Below are positions 10,817-18,284 of a stretch of DNA of 34,386 bases, in pieces. This stretch comes from Massilia sp. ST3. Lineage in GTDB: Bacteria > Pseudomonadota > Gammaproteobacteria > Burkholderiales > Burkholderiaceae_D. The notes below the pieces were generated by a model. The model was not told the DNA's origin. It was given only the letters and a program-made list of their open reading frames with translations, and ran no database searches. The DNA is taken from the NCBI RefSeq assembly GCF_018119405.1, contig NZ_JAGPWC010000055.1, forward strand, positions 1-34,386, read 5' to 3'. A program made the translations under genes and the position numbers. The first letter of the stretch is position 1. Each line of letters begins with the position of its first letter.

Positions 10817-12424
10817 TTATAGCAATCGCCAGCCCTCGGGCGTGGCCCGCAGCCGGTGCGTCAGGTTCACCCGTTCCAGGAACACGCTGTCGTGGGACAC
10901 CACGGCCAGCGCGCCCTGGTAGCCGTTCAGCATGGTCTCCAGCGCCGCCAGCGAAGCCAGGTCGAGGTGGTTGCCGGGTTCGTCGAGCAGCAGCAGCTCG
11001 GGCGGCTCGTCCGCATACAGCTCGCAAGCCAGCGCCGCCTTCAGGCGCTCGCCGCCGCTGAGCAGGCCGGACGGCCGCTGCACCGCCTGGGCGTCCAGCC
11101 CGAGCTGGACCAGCCAGGTGCGCAGCATGTCCTGCCCCACGCGGCGGTTGCGCTCCAGCAGCTGCTGCAGGGTCGAGCGATCCGGATCCAGGCTGCCCAG
11201 CCGCTGGTCGAGCCAGGCCACCCGCGCCGGCAGGCTGGCCCGGCCCGCAAGCGGGGCCAGGGCGCCGCCCAGCACCTTCAGCAGGGTCGACTTGCCGCAG
11301 CCGTTGGGGCCTTCGATGCCGATGCGCTGGCGCCCGCCCAAGCTCAGGCTGATGCGGTCCAGCGGCGCCCGCGCGAAAGGCAGCACGACGTCCTCGAGCG
11401 AAGCGACGCGGCGCTGGGCCGGCGCCGCATCAGCCACGGCGTGGATGCGCACCGCCGCGTCCTCGCGCAGGCGCTCCGCGGCCTCGCGCACCGCCCGCGT
11501 CCCTTCTTCGCGCGCGGCCTCGTGCTGCAGGCGCAGCCGGCCGGCGCTGCCTTCGCTGCGCTCCTTGCGTCCGCCCAGCAGGATCGCGGCCTGGTTGGCG
11601 GTCTTGCCTTCGCGCTTGCCGCGCGCCTCGCGCCGCGCCTGGCGCTCGCGCTGGTCGCGCCTTTCATGTTCGTCGCGCCGCAGGGCCAGGCGCGCCTGCT
11701 CCAGCTGGCGCGCGGCGCCGTCCTGCTCCTGGCGCCGCACTTCCTCGTAGAAGGCGAAATTGCCGCCGTAGCTGCGCAAACCCTGCCCGGAAAGTTCGAC
11801 GATGCGTTCCATGATGCCCAGCAGTTCGCGGTCGTGGCTGATCACCAGCAAGCCCTTGCGCCAGGCCAGCAGCTGCCGCGCGAGCGCCTCGCGGCCGGCC
11901 CGGTCCAGGTGGTTGCTGGGTTCGTCCAGGATCAGGAAATCGGGGTCGCGCAGCGCGGCCCCGGCCAGGGCCACCCGCATCGCCTCTCCGCCGCTGAGCG
12001 CCGCCGCCGGCGTGCCGAGGGCCAGTCCCGCCAGGCCGGCGCGCTCCAGCTCCTGGGCCAGGCGCTGGCGGATGTCCCACGCATCGCCCACGGTCTCGAA
12101 GTCGGAGGGCGCCGTGCCGCCGGCTTCGATGCGTTCCAGCGCCGCCAGGACCGGCCCGGCGCCGGCCAGTTCCGCCACCGTGGCGGCGCCGTCCTGGCCG
12201 GCATGCTGGGCCAGGTAATACAGCGAGGCGGGACGCAGGCAGCGTCCGGCGCTCGGTTCCAGCTCGCCCGCCAGCATGCGCGCCAGCACGGTCTTGCCGG
12301 CGCCATTGCGCCCGACCAGGCCGGTGCGGCGGGTGTCGAATTGTTCGGTGAGACTGGAAAACAGGATCCGGCCGTCCGGCAAGATGAAAGATGCGCTGTC
12401 GAGCGCGAGGAAAGATTGCGTCAT
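10817..12424 (-). CDS. ABC-F family ATPase (twin ATP-binding cassettes, no membrane domain)
   Basis: A 535-residue cytoplasmic protein with two ABC domains and no transmembrane segment, the hallmark of ABC-F proteins that act on ribosomes. Cassette 1: Walker A GRNGAGKT at 38-45, signature LSGGEAMRVAL, Walker B FLILDEPSNHLD. Cassette 2: Walker A GPNGCGKS at about 372-379, signature LSGGERLKAAL, Walker B LLLLDEPGNHLD. Both catalytic Glu are intact. Between them lies an Arg/Glu-rich charged helical linker (about 215-300), which in this family reaches toward the peptidyl-transferase region. The start MTQSFLALDS has TGGAG just upstream; the frame stays open further upstream without domain content. 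Housekeeping translation factor versus antibiotic-protection role cannot be decided. It may share a transcript with waaF-hldD. Confidence 0.92.
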   Translation of the reverse strand: MTQSFLALDSASFILPDGRILFSSLTEQFDTRRTGLVGRNGAGKTVLARMLAGELEPSAGRCLRPASLYYLAQHAGQDGAATVAELAGAGPVLAALERIEAGGTAPSDFETVGDAWDIRQRLAQELERAGLAGLALGTPAAALSGGEAMRVALAGAALRDPDFLILDEPSNHLDRAGREALARQLLAWRKGLLVISHDRELLGIMERIVELSGQGLRSYGGNFAFYEEVRRQEQDGAARQLEQARLALRRDEHERRDQRERQARREARGKREGKTANQAAILLGGRKERSEGSAGRLRLQHEAAREEGTRAVREAAERLREDAAVRIHAVADAAPAQRRVASLEDVVLPFARAPLDRISLSLGGRQRIGIEGPNGCGKSTLLKVLGGALAPLAGRASLPARVAWLDQRLGSLDPDRSTLQQLLERNRRVGQDMLRTWLVQLGLDAQAVQRPSGLLSGGERLKAALACELYADEPPELLLLDEPGNHLDLASLAALETMLNGYQGALAVVSHDSVFLERVNLTHRLRATPEGWRLL

Positions 12425-12585
12425 GGATGCTCCAGGAATGCCGGCGGACTTCCCTGCTGTGCGGGAAGGCGAAGAAGGGCCGTCAGCAGACGGCGGCATC
12501 AATGGCGCATCGGACGAAATCTCCTCGGTGAACTGAACGCGATGGTAGCAGAGCAAGTGGACGATGTCGAACCTGTCCCCCAAGT

Positions 12586-12634
12586 TGGACAGATTGTCCA
12601 CCCGTGCGCGCGGCGGCGCACACAGGCTTATAAT
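12586..12634 (+). promoter_or_regulatory. Candidate regulated promoter of the DUF2946-TonB-PepSY operon
   Basis: A perfect TATAAT (12629-12634) lies six bases before the DUF2946 ATG, with no recognisable -35. A perfect dyad TGGACA-GAT-TGTCCA (12586-12600) is centred about 48 bp upstream of the ATG. If the hexamer is the -10, transcription starts at or very near the ATG, giving a leaderless message, and the dyad would sit where an activator compensates for a weak -35. It lies in the 216-bp divergent region with the ABC-F gene. No regulator identity is claimed. Confidence 0.5.
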
Positions 12635-12640
12635 TTCGGC

Positions 12641-13036
12641 ATGCACAGCCTGCGCAAATACCGCTTGCCTTACGGATGGGCCGCCCTCGCCGCGTTCCTG
12701 TTCGGGCTGTTCATGCCCGTCGCGGCCCATGCCGTCGGCGCCGACCAGCCGCGCACCGTCGTGCTCGAGATTTGCAGCGCCATGGGGACCAAGAGCATGC
12801 TCATGGTCGTGGACGGCGGGCTGGAAGACGCGGGCAAGGCCGTGCAGGACATGACGCATTGCGACCTGTGCTGCCCGCAGCATCACCTGCCCTTCGCGCC
12901 ACCGCCCCAGCCGGGCTCCCTGCCCGCGCTTGACGCGGCGCGCGACACCCATCCTCCGCTGTTCTACCACGCGCCCGCGCCGCAGTTCGCGTGGTCGCCG
13001 CTGCAGTCGCGCGGACCGCCCCTCCTTCGTTCCTGA
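12641..13036 (+). CDS. DUF2946 small protein, candidate copper-responsive leader ORF (CruR-like)
   Basis: A 131-residue protein with an N-terminal hydrophobic/signal segment (WAALAAFLFGLFMPVAAHA, about 13-31) and DUF2946 features: Cys45 in EICSAMG and the cluster H73-C74-D-L-C77-C78 in THCDLCCPQHH, containing a CxxC. The tail is Pro-rich and ends Arg124-Gly-Pro-Pro127 four residues before the stop. It heads a (+) gene set with a TonB receptor (100 bp later) and a PepSY protein. In Bordetella pertussis a DUF2946 upstream ORF (CruR) controls the following TonB transporter gene bfrG in response to copper, so a regulatory leader role is a reasonable inference. The RGPP tail resembles RAPP-type ribosome-arrest motifs. 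The ATG has no Shine-Dalgarno and lies seven bases after TATAAT. Simple copper-binding periplasmic protein is the alternative. Confidence 0.8.
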   Translation: MHSLRKYRLPYGWAALAAFLFGLFMPVAAHAVGADQPRTVVLEICSAMGTKSMLMVVDGGLEDAGKAVQDMTHCDLCCPQHHLPFAPPPQPGSLPALDAARDTHPPLFYHAPAPQFAWSPLQSRGPPLLRS

Positions 13037-13100
13037 CCGTCACCGTTCGTGTTCGCCGCGCCGGCAGGCTTGCCCGCGCGTGGACGCGCCATCGCACATC

Positions 13101-13123
13101 CGCCGGCAGCCGCATCGCCGGCG
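13101..13123 (+). promoter_or_regulatory. Hairpin directly upstream of the TonB receptor ribosome-binding site
   Basis: CGCCGGC (13101-13107) and GCCGGCG (13117-13123) are perfect 7-bp arms with a 9-base loop. The hairpin ends four bases before the AGGA (13127-13130) of the receptor gene, in the 100-bp gap after the DUF2946 stop. It could gate receptor translation or Rho access, depending on ribosomes in the leader ORF. Confidence 0.45.
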
Positions 13124-13136
13124 CACAGGAATAATC

Positions 13137-15284
13137 ATGAACAAGATGTTTTCGCCACCGCAGGCGCCGGCCGCGCTCGCGCTGGCCGTACTCGCCCTCT
13201 CCCCGGCCCGGGCCCAGGAGCTGCCCACCGTCGAGATCAGCGCCGAGGCGCCGCGCGCCAACGGCTGGCTGCGGCTCGACACCCCGACTGAAACAGGCAG
13301 CCGTCTGGGCCTGAGCCCGCGCGAGACGCCGGCCAGCGTCACCCTGGTCGACCGCGCCCTGATCGACGCGCGCGGCGCCCAGGACACCCAGGAAATCCTG
13401 CGCGCCATTCCCGGCGTCACCGCCCACAACGCGCCGGGCAACATTGGCGTCACCTACCGCGGCTTCGGCAGCGGCTCGGTCAGCCAGCTGTTCAACGGCA
13501 TCAACGTCCAGTACTCGATTGCCGCCCGGCCGGTGGACAGCTGGATCGTCGACCGCGTCGAGGCCATCGGCGGGCCATCCAGCTTCCTGTTCGGGTCCGG
13601 CGCCGTGGGCGGCTCGATCAACGTGCTGACCAAGCTGGCGCAGCGCCGCAACTTTTCCGAAGCGCGGCTGCGCCTGGGCACCCAGGACCTGGCGGAAGCC
13701 TCGGCCGGGCTGAACCGCCGCCTGGACACGGACGGCACGCACTACGGCCGCATCGACATCAACCAGCGCAAGGCCGGCGGCTGGACCGACGGGACCCGTT
13801 CGCGCGCCACCCAGCTGGCGGCCTCGATCCTGTCGAGCTACAGCCCCGCTTTCAGCCACACCCTGGCCTACGAATTCCAGCAGGAAGACGTGGACCGCCC
13901 CTACTGGGGCACGCCCCTGCTGAATCCCGTGGCCGCCACGCTGCGCATCGCCGAGCGGACCCGCTTCAAGAACTACAACAGCCGCGATGGGGTCTACGAC
14001 CAGCGCGTACACTGGCTGCGCTCGATCGCCGAGTGGCGCCCGCTCGACGCCCTGCGCCTGACCAATACCGCCTATGTCTACGACGCGCTGCGCGACTACC
14101 GCAATGTCGAGACCTACCGCTTCAACCCGGCCAATACCGACGTGATCCGCTCCGCCATCCTGCTCCAGCGCCACGACCAGCGCCTGGTGGGCGACCGCAT
14201 CGACGCTGTCTACCAGGGCAGCCTGCTGGGCCGACGCAGCGACTGGGCATTCGGCCTGGACCTGAGCGTCAACAAGCAGACCCGCTTCCCCAACAGCCTG
14301 CCGGTGACGGTGGGCACGGTCGATCCCTACGACTTCGTGACCGAGCGCTTCTTCGACCTGCCCGGCATGCTCCCGGGCTTCCGGCCCGACCGCGACAACA
14401 AGGTGAAGACCGCCGCGCTGTACGCCGAGAACCGCACCGCCCTGCTGCCCGCGCTGAACCTGGTGACGGCGCTGCGCCACGAGCGCATCGAGCTCGACCT
14501 GGCCAACCGGCGCGAGGTCACGGCCGCCAGCCCGGCCAGCTTCCAGCGTCGCTACCGTCCGACCACGGGCCGCATCGGCCTGGCGTGGGACCTGGCCCCA
14601 AGCGCGATGGCCTACGCCCAGTACGCCACGGCCGCCGATCCGCCTTCGGGCGTGCTGTCCACCGCCTCGTTCGCGGACGTGCGCAACAACAGCGAACTGA
14701 CCGAAGGCCGCCAGGCTGAAATCGGCGCCAAGTTCGACTTCTGGGACGGCAAGGGCAGCGCCACGGTGGCGGCCTACGACATCACGCGCCGCAACATCGC
14801 CAGCCAGGACCCGGACAACAGCCTGCTCACGGTGCTGGTCGGCGAGCAGTCCTCGCGCGGGGTGGAGCTGTCGGCCGGCCTGCAGCCGGCGCGCGGCTGG
14901 TCGGTCCAGGGAAGCTGGACCTGGGTCGATGCCCAGTACGAGCGCTTCCGCCAGGGCGGCGTCTCGCTGGCGGGCCGCACGCCCACGAATACGCCGAAGA
15001 CCGTGGCCAACCTGTGGGTGTCCTACGCCTTCAGCCCGCGGCTCAGGCTCGACGTGGGAGTACGGCGCGTGGGCAAGGTCTATGCCGACCCGGCGAATAC
15101 CCTCGAATGGCCCGGCTATACCCTGGTCGACCTCGGCCTGCGCTACCAGCTGACCCGCCAGCTGTCGCTGGCCGCGCGCGTGCGCAACCTGCAGGACCGG
15201 GTGGTTGCCGCCAACGTCAACACCGGCATGGCCTACCTCGGCGCCCCGCGCACGGCGGACCTGGCGCTGCACCTGGACTTCTGA
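13137..15284 (+). CDS. TonB-dependent outer-membrane receptor (siderophore/copper type)
   Basis: A 715-residue outer-membrane receptor. The signal peptide ends at about ALA-type residue 26 (SPARA). A TonB-box-like LPTVEISA follows at about 29-36, then the plug domain at about 50-160 (ETPASVTLVDR, GVTYRGFGSG, RVEAIGGPSSFLFGSGAVGG) and a beta-barrel ending in the aromatic C-terminus LALHLDF. The ATG is preceded by AGGA at -7. The plug is of the FhuE/siderophore class by homology, but the flanking DUF2946 and PepSY genes match the Bordetella cruR-bfrG set linked to copper, so copper (or a metal chelate) is the favoured substrate. The PepSY gene starts 11 bp after its stop. Confidence 0.93.
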   Translation: MNKMFSPPQAPAALALAVLALSPARAQELPTVEISAEAPRANGWLRLDTPTETGSRLGLSPRETPASVTLVDRALIDARGAQDTQEILRAIPGVTAHNAPGNIGVTYRGFGSGSVSQLFNGINVQYSIAARPVDSWIVDRVEAIGGPSSFLFGSGAVGGSINVLTKLAQRRNFSEARLRLGTQDLAEASAGLNRRLDTDGTHYGRIDINQRKAGGWTDGTRSRATQLAASILSSYSPAFSHTLAYEFQQEDVDRPYWGTPLLNPVAATLRIAERTRFKNYNSRDGVYDQRVHWLRSIAEWRPLDALRLTNTAYVYDALRDYRNVETYRFNPANTDVIRSAILLQRHDQRLVGDRIDAVYQGSLLGRRSDWAFGLDLSVNKQTRFPNSLPVTVGTVDPYDFVTERFFDLPGMLPGFRPDRDNKVKTAALYAENRTALLPALNLVTALRHERIELDLANRREVTAASPASFQRRYRPTTGRIGLAWDLAPSAMAYAQYATAADPPSGVLSTASFADVRNNSELTEGRQAEIGAKFDFWDGKGSATVAAYDITRRNIASQDPDNSLLTVLVGEQSSRGVELSAGLQPARGWSVQGSWTWVDAQYERFRQGGVSLAGRTPTNTPKTVANLWVSYAFSPRLRLDVGVRRVGKVYADPANTLEWPGYTLVDLGLRYQLTRQLSLAARVRNLQDRVVAANVNTGMAYLGAPRTADLALHLDF

Positions 15285-15295
15285 CGGAGCGCGCC

Positions 15296-16807
15296 ATGAA
15301 AAGCCAGACAAAGCGGCTGTTGTTCCTGGCGCACCGCTGGCTGGGCATCGTCATGTGCCTGCTGTTCGCGATGTGGTTCGTCTCGGGCGTGGTGATGATG
15401 TATGTCGGCTACCCCAAGCTGACCGAGTCCGAGCGCCTGCAGCACCTGCCGCGCCTGGACCCAGCGGCATCCCTGCTTGCACCGCAGGAGGCGCTGGCGC
15501 GCGCCGGCCTGCACGGGCCGCTGAAGGAGCTGCGCCTGAGCGCGGGCAGCGGGGGTCAGCCGGTCTACCTTGCGGCGCCCGGCGGCAAGGACACGGTGAC
15601 CATCGACGCCCGCACCGGTGCGCGCCTGGGCGCGGCGGACGAGGCGCGCGCCCTGGCCAGCGCCGCCGCCTACGCCGGTCCGGCCACGGCCTTGCGCTAC
15701 CTGGACACGATAGGCGAGGACGCCTTCACCCATTCGCGCGGCCTGGACGCGCACCGGCCGCTGCACCGGGTCCAGCTCATGGACCCGGGCTCCACCCTGC
15801 TCTACGTCTCCGGCAGCACCGGCGAAGTGGTGCGCGATGCGCCGCGCGCCGAGCGGCTGTGGAACTACGCGGGCGCCTGGATCCACTGGCTGTATCCCTT
15901 CCGCGGCAACGGCTTCGACCGCTACTGGGCCGGCATCGTGAACTGGCTGTCGATCGCGGGCATCGCCGCGGCCCTCAGCGGCACGGTCGTCGGCATCCTG
16001 CGCTGGCGTTTCCGGCGTCCCTACCGCAGCGGGGCGCGCACGCCCTACCCGGGTGCGATGATGCGCTGGCATCACATCGGCGGGCTGCTGTTCGCGCTGG
16101 TGACGATCACCTGGATCTTCAGCGGGCTGATGTCGATGAACCCGTGGCGCGTGTTCGACACCGGCGCGGCGCCGCTGCGCACCGGGCCGCTGGTGCTGTC
16201 GCCGCGCGCCGCCGCACCTGCCGCCCTGCTGGCGGCCGACGCCGGCATACGGGAGTTGAAGTGGACGCAAGCCCTTGGCCGGACCGTGGTGCTGGCCCGG
16301 GCGGCCGGCGGTCCGCCGCTAGTGCTGGACAGCGAAACGGGGGCGCCGTTAACCCTCGGCAGGGCCGCCCTCCTGCGCGAGGCCGCGCGCCTGCTGCCGG
16401 CGCCGGTGCTGCGCATCGAGGAACTCGGCGAGTACGACCTGTACTACTACGCGCGCGCCGACCACACGATGACGGGCGGCGGCGACAAGCCCCTGCCCAT
16501 CCTGCGGGTGGTGTTCGGCGACGCCGAGGCCAGCTGGGTCCACCTCGATCCGCGCACCGGCGCGGTCGTCAACCGCGTCGACCGCGGCAAGCGCGCCAGC
16601 CGCTGGCTGTTCGCCATGCTGCACAGCTGGGACTGGCGTCCGCTGCTGGAGCGGCGGCCCTGGTGGGACCTGGTCCTGATCGTGCTGAGCGTGGGTGGAA
16701 CCCTGCTCAGCGTGACCGGCGTGGTGATCGGCTGGCGCAGGCTGGGACGCAAGCTCTCGGTAGGGTTGGCGGCTTTGCCGCCGACGCGGCAGGCGGGGCT
16801 GCGCTGA
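15296..16807 (+). CDS. PepSY-domain inner-membrane protein (probable metal reductase partner)
   Basis: A 503-residue PepSY-associated TM protein. TM segments lie at about 14-37, 208-235, 258-280 and 462-484, with periplasmic PepSY-type regions between them. His residues adjoin the membrane segments (HRWLG, WIHWLYPF, RWHHIGGLL, MLHSWDW), a layout compatible with heme-based metal or siderophore reduction. The ATG has GGAG upstream and lies 11 bp after the receptor stop, so it is the third gene of the metal-uptake operon. Its last 16 or so residues (SVGLAALPPTRQAGLR) are encoded by a copy of the palindromic repeat at 16757-16789, so the C-terminus was probably written by repeat insertion just beyond the last TM helix. 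Confidence 0.9.
   Translation: MKSQTKRLLFLAHRWLGIVMCLLFAMWFVSGVVMMYVGYPKLTESERLQHLPRLDPAASLLAPQEALARAGLHGPLKELRLSAGSGGQPVYLAAPGGKDTVTIDARTGARLGAADEARALASAAAYAGPATALRYLDTIGEDAFTHSRGLDAHRPLHRVQLMDPGSTLLYVSGSTGEVVRDAPRAERLWNYAGAWIHWLYPFRGNGFDRYWAGIVNWLSIAGIAAALSGTVVGILRWRFRRPYRSGARTPYPGAMMRWHHIGGLLFALVTITWIFSGLMSMNPWRVFDTGAAPLRTGPLVLSPRAAAPAALLAADAGIRELKWTQALGRTVVLARAAGGPPLVLDSETGAPLTLGRAALLREAARLLPAPVLRIEELGEYDLYYYARADHTMTGGGDKPLPILRVVFGDAEASWVHLDPRTGAVVNRVDRGKRASRWLFAMLHSWDWRPLLERRPWWDLVLIVLSVGGTLLSVTGVVIGWRRLGRKLSVGLAALPPTRQAGLR
16739..16788 (+). repeat. 50-bp direct repeat, left unit
   Basis: This 50-bp unit, starting AGGCTGGGACGC in PepSY codons and running through repeat copy A, recurs at 16925-16974 with four differences (46/50 identical). 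The duplication therefore includes some true PepSY coding sequence in addition to the palindromic element. Confidence 0.85.
16757..16789 (-). repeat. Palindromic repeat copy A (inside PepSY 3' end)
   Basis: TCGGTAGGGTTGGCGGC-TTT-GCCGCCGACGCG: a GGCGGC/GCCGCC hairpin with the element's conserved flanks, in inverted orientation relative to copies B and D. It lies within the coding sequence and supplies the PepSY C-terminal codons. Confidence 0.8.
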
Positions 16808-16849
16808 GCCTTACTAGCTTCGCTTCCGCGAACGGGTCGTTGAACGCCG

Positions 16850-16887
16850 GCTGAACGCATCGGCGGCGGAGCCGCCGACCCTACGCA
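16850..16887 (+). repeat. Palindromic repeat copy B
   Basis: GCTGAACGCAT, then hairpin CGGCGGC-GGA-GCCGCCG (16861-16877), then ACCCTACGCA. It has the same flank-hairpin-flank design as copy D at 34225-34262. It lies in the 168-bp gap between PepSY and the heme O synthase gene. Confidence 0.8.
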
Positions 16888-16924
16888 TGTGTGCGGCATA
16901 CTGATCCAGGAGCAACGCCGCAGC

Positions 16925-16981
16925 AGGCTGGGACGCAGATCCTCGGTAGGGTTGGCGGCTTTGCCGCCGACGCGTTCAACC
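16925..16981 (-). repeat. Palindromic repeat copy C with right unit of the 50-bp direct repeat
   Basis: Read on the minus strand: GGTTGAACGCG, then a TCGGCGGC hairpin, then AACCCTACCGA. Positions 16925-16974 repeat 16739-16788 at 46 of 50 bases. The TGA inside GGTTGAACGCG is the stop codon of the heme O synthase gene, so the repeat provides that gene's end. Confidence 0.8.
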
Positions 16982-17899
16982 GGCGATGCGGGCGACGTAG
17001 TGATCGGCCAGCAGCGCCGCAAACAGCAGCGCAAGGTAGATGACCGACCAGGCAAAAGCCTTGCGCGCCACCTGGTCGCTGTAGCGGCGGTGCACCAGCC
17101 AGGCGTGGCGCAGGAACACGGCGTTCAGCGCCGTCGCCGCCGCCAGGTAGAGCGCGCCGCTCATCCCCACCACCCACGGCAGGGCCGCGCCCAGCGCCAG
17201 CGCGATGCTGTAGCGCCACACCATGCGGCCGGTATGGTCCATGCCGTGCGTGACCGGCAGCATGGGCAGGCCGGAGCGCGCGTAATCCTCGCGCCGGTAC
17301 ATGGCCAGGGCCCAGAAGTGCGGCGGCGTCCACAGGAAGATGACCAGGACCAGCAGCCAGGCCTGCAGCGGCACCTCGCCGGCCACCGCGGCCCAGCCCA
17401 GCGCCGGCGGCATCGCGCCCGCCAGGCCGCCGATCACGATGTTCTGCGGGGTGTTCGGCTTGAGCAGGATGGTGTACACGAAGGCGTAGCCGATGAAGGT
17501 CGCCAGGGTCAGCCACATGGTCAGCGGATTCACCATCCAGTACAGGGCCGCCGCGCCCGCTCCGCCGATCAGGGCGGAAAAGCCGATGGTCTGGGCGCTC
17601 GTCAGCTCGCCGCGCGCGGTGGCGCGGCGGGCGGTGCGCGCCATGCGCGCGTCGACCTCGGCCTCGATCAGGCAATTCACCGCGAAGGCGGCGCCGGCCA
17701 GCAGCCAGATCCCGGACGCGCTCCAGAACAGCAGGCCCCAGCCGGGGAAGCCGTCGGTGGCCAGCAGGCTGCCGATGACGGCGCAGAACACGGTCAGGAG
17801 GGTGACGCGCGGCTTGGTCAGGGTCCAGTATTGCGCAAAGCGGCTGGCCGGCAGGACGCGGACGGCGCCGCCGCCGAGGGCGGTGTGAGAGTTCGGCAT
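16976..17899 (-). CDS. ctaB: Protoheme IX farnesyltransferase (heme O synthase)
   Basis: A 307-residue multi-spanning inner-membrane prenyltransferase of the UbiA superfamily (CyoE/CtaB) that transfers a farnesyl group from FPP to heme b, making heme O for terminal oxidases. The prenyl-diphosphate motif N75-C-L-I-E79-A-E-V-D83 with RMARTARR after it is diagnostic, and KPRVTLLTVFCAVIG and the WTPPHFWALAMYRREDYARSG region (about 205-225) are family hallmarks. The start MPNSHTALGG was chosen over a longer frame because the extension has no family match; the ribosome-binding site is weak. No oxidase subunit genes are adjacent, so it is a stand-alone copy or a displaced operon end. It is divergent from the carotenoid operon, which uses the same FPP pool. 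Its stop codon lies in repeat copy C. Confidence 0.95.
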   Translation of the reverse strand: MPNSHTALGGGAVRVLPASRFAQYWTLTKPRVTLLTVFCAVIGSLLATDGFPGWGLLFWSASGIWLLAGAAFAVNCLIEAEVDARMARTARRATARGELTSAQTIGFSALIGGAGAAALYWMVNPLTMWLTLATFIGYAFVYTILLKPNTPQNIVIGGLAGAMPPALGWAAVAGEVPLQAWLLVLVIFLWTPPHFWALAMYRREDYARSGLPMLPVTHGMDHTGRMVWRYSIALALGAALPWVVGMSGALYLAAATALNAVFLRHAWLVHRRYSDQVARKAFAWSVIYLALLFAALLADHYVARIAG

Positions 17900-17997
17900 G
17901 GGATATTCGGTGGATGCGCCGCGGCTGAAGCGGTGGCGAAGCCGCCATCCTACTGTAAACGGGTGTGTCCGCGAGGTGGGCAAATCGTCCCATTGAC

Positions 17998-18015
17998 GGA
18001 CAGGCAAGCCTGTCC
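17998..18015. repeat. Inverted repeat in the ctaB-crtE divergent region
   Basis: GGACAGGC-AA-GCCTGTCC is a perfect 8-bp inverted repeat. It lies in the 385-bp divergent region between ctaB and crtE. There is no U tract on either side, so an operator is as likely as a terminator remnant. Apart from this and the crtE promoter candidate I see no further genes or RNAs in 17900-18284. Confidence 0.5.
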
Positions 18016-18203
18016 CGCTTTCGAACCGGCCTTGCCAATCGTGACACAGTCTGGAAAGCCGGCTTCCATGTAGGATGCGACACGAACGGGCTGGCGCAGC
18101 GCGCTTCTCGCATCATTTCCGGCAAACAGGCAATCAACATACTGCTTTCTGACGGAAAGAATCGTTTCCATCCCAAGCCCGCGCACCGTTGAAATAATTG
18201 GCG

Positions 18204-18230
18204 TTTACACAACGTTACTTCCAGTATGAT
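18204..18230 (+). promoter_or_regulatory. Candidate crt operon promoter
   Basis: TTTACA (18204-18209) and TATGAT (18225-18230) are separated by a short 15-bp spacer, about 55 bp before the crtE ATG. The locally AT-richer stretch (18186-18230) stands out from its surroundings. The short spacer suggests dependence on an activator or an alternative sigma factor. Mapping is needed to prefer it over other hexamers. Confidence 0.4.
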
Positions 18231-18284
18231 GGACCGCGAACTCGTCGTTTTTTCTCTTTCAGGACTCTGCACAAGGAATGACGC

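Noticed and set aside
12801..15311. Open frame of more than 800 codons antisense to the TonB receptor
   Set aside because: The plus strand encodes a complete receptor with signal peptide, plug and barrel; the antisense frame is a composition shadow.
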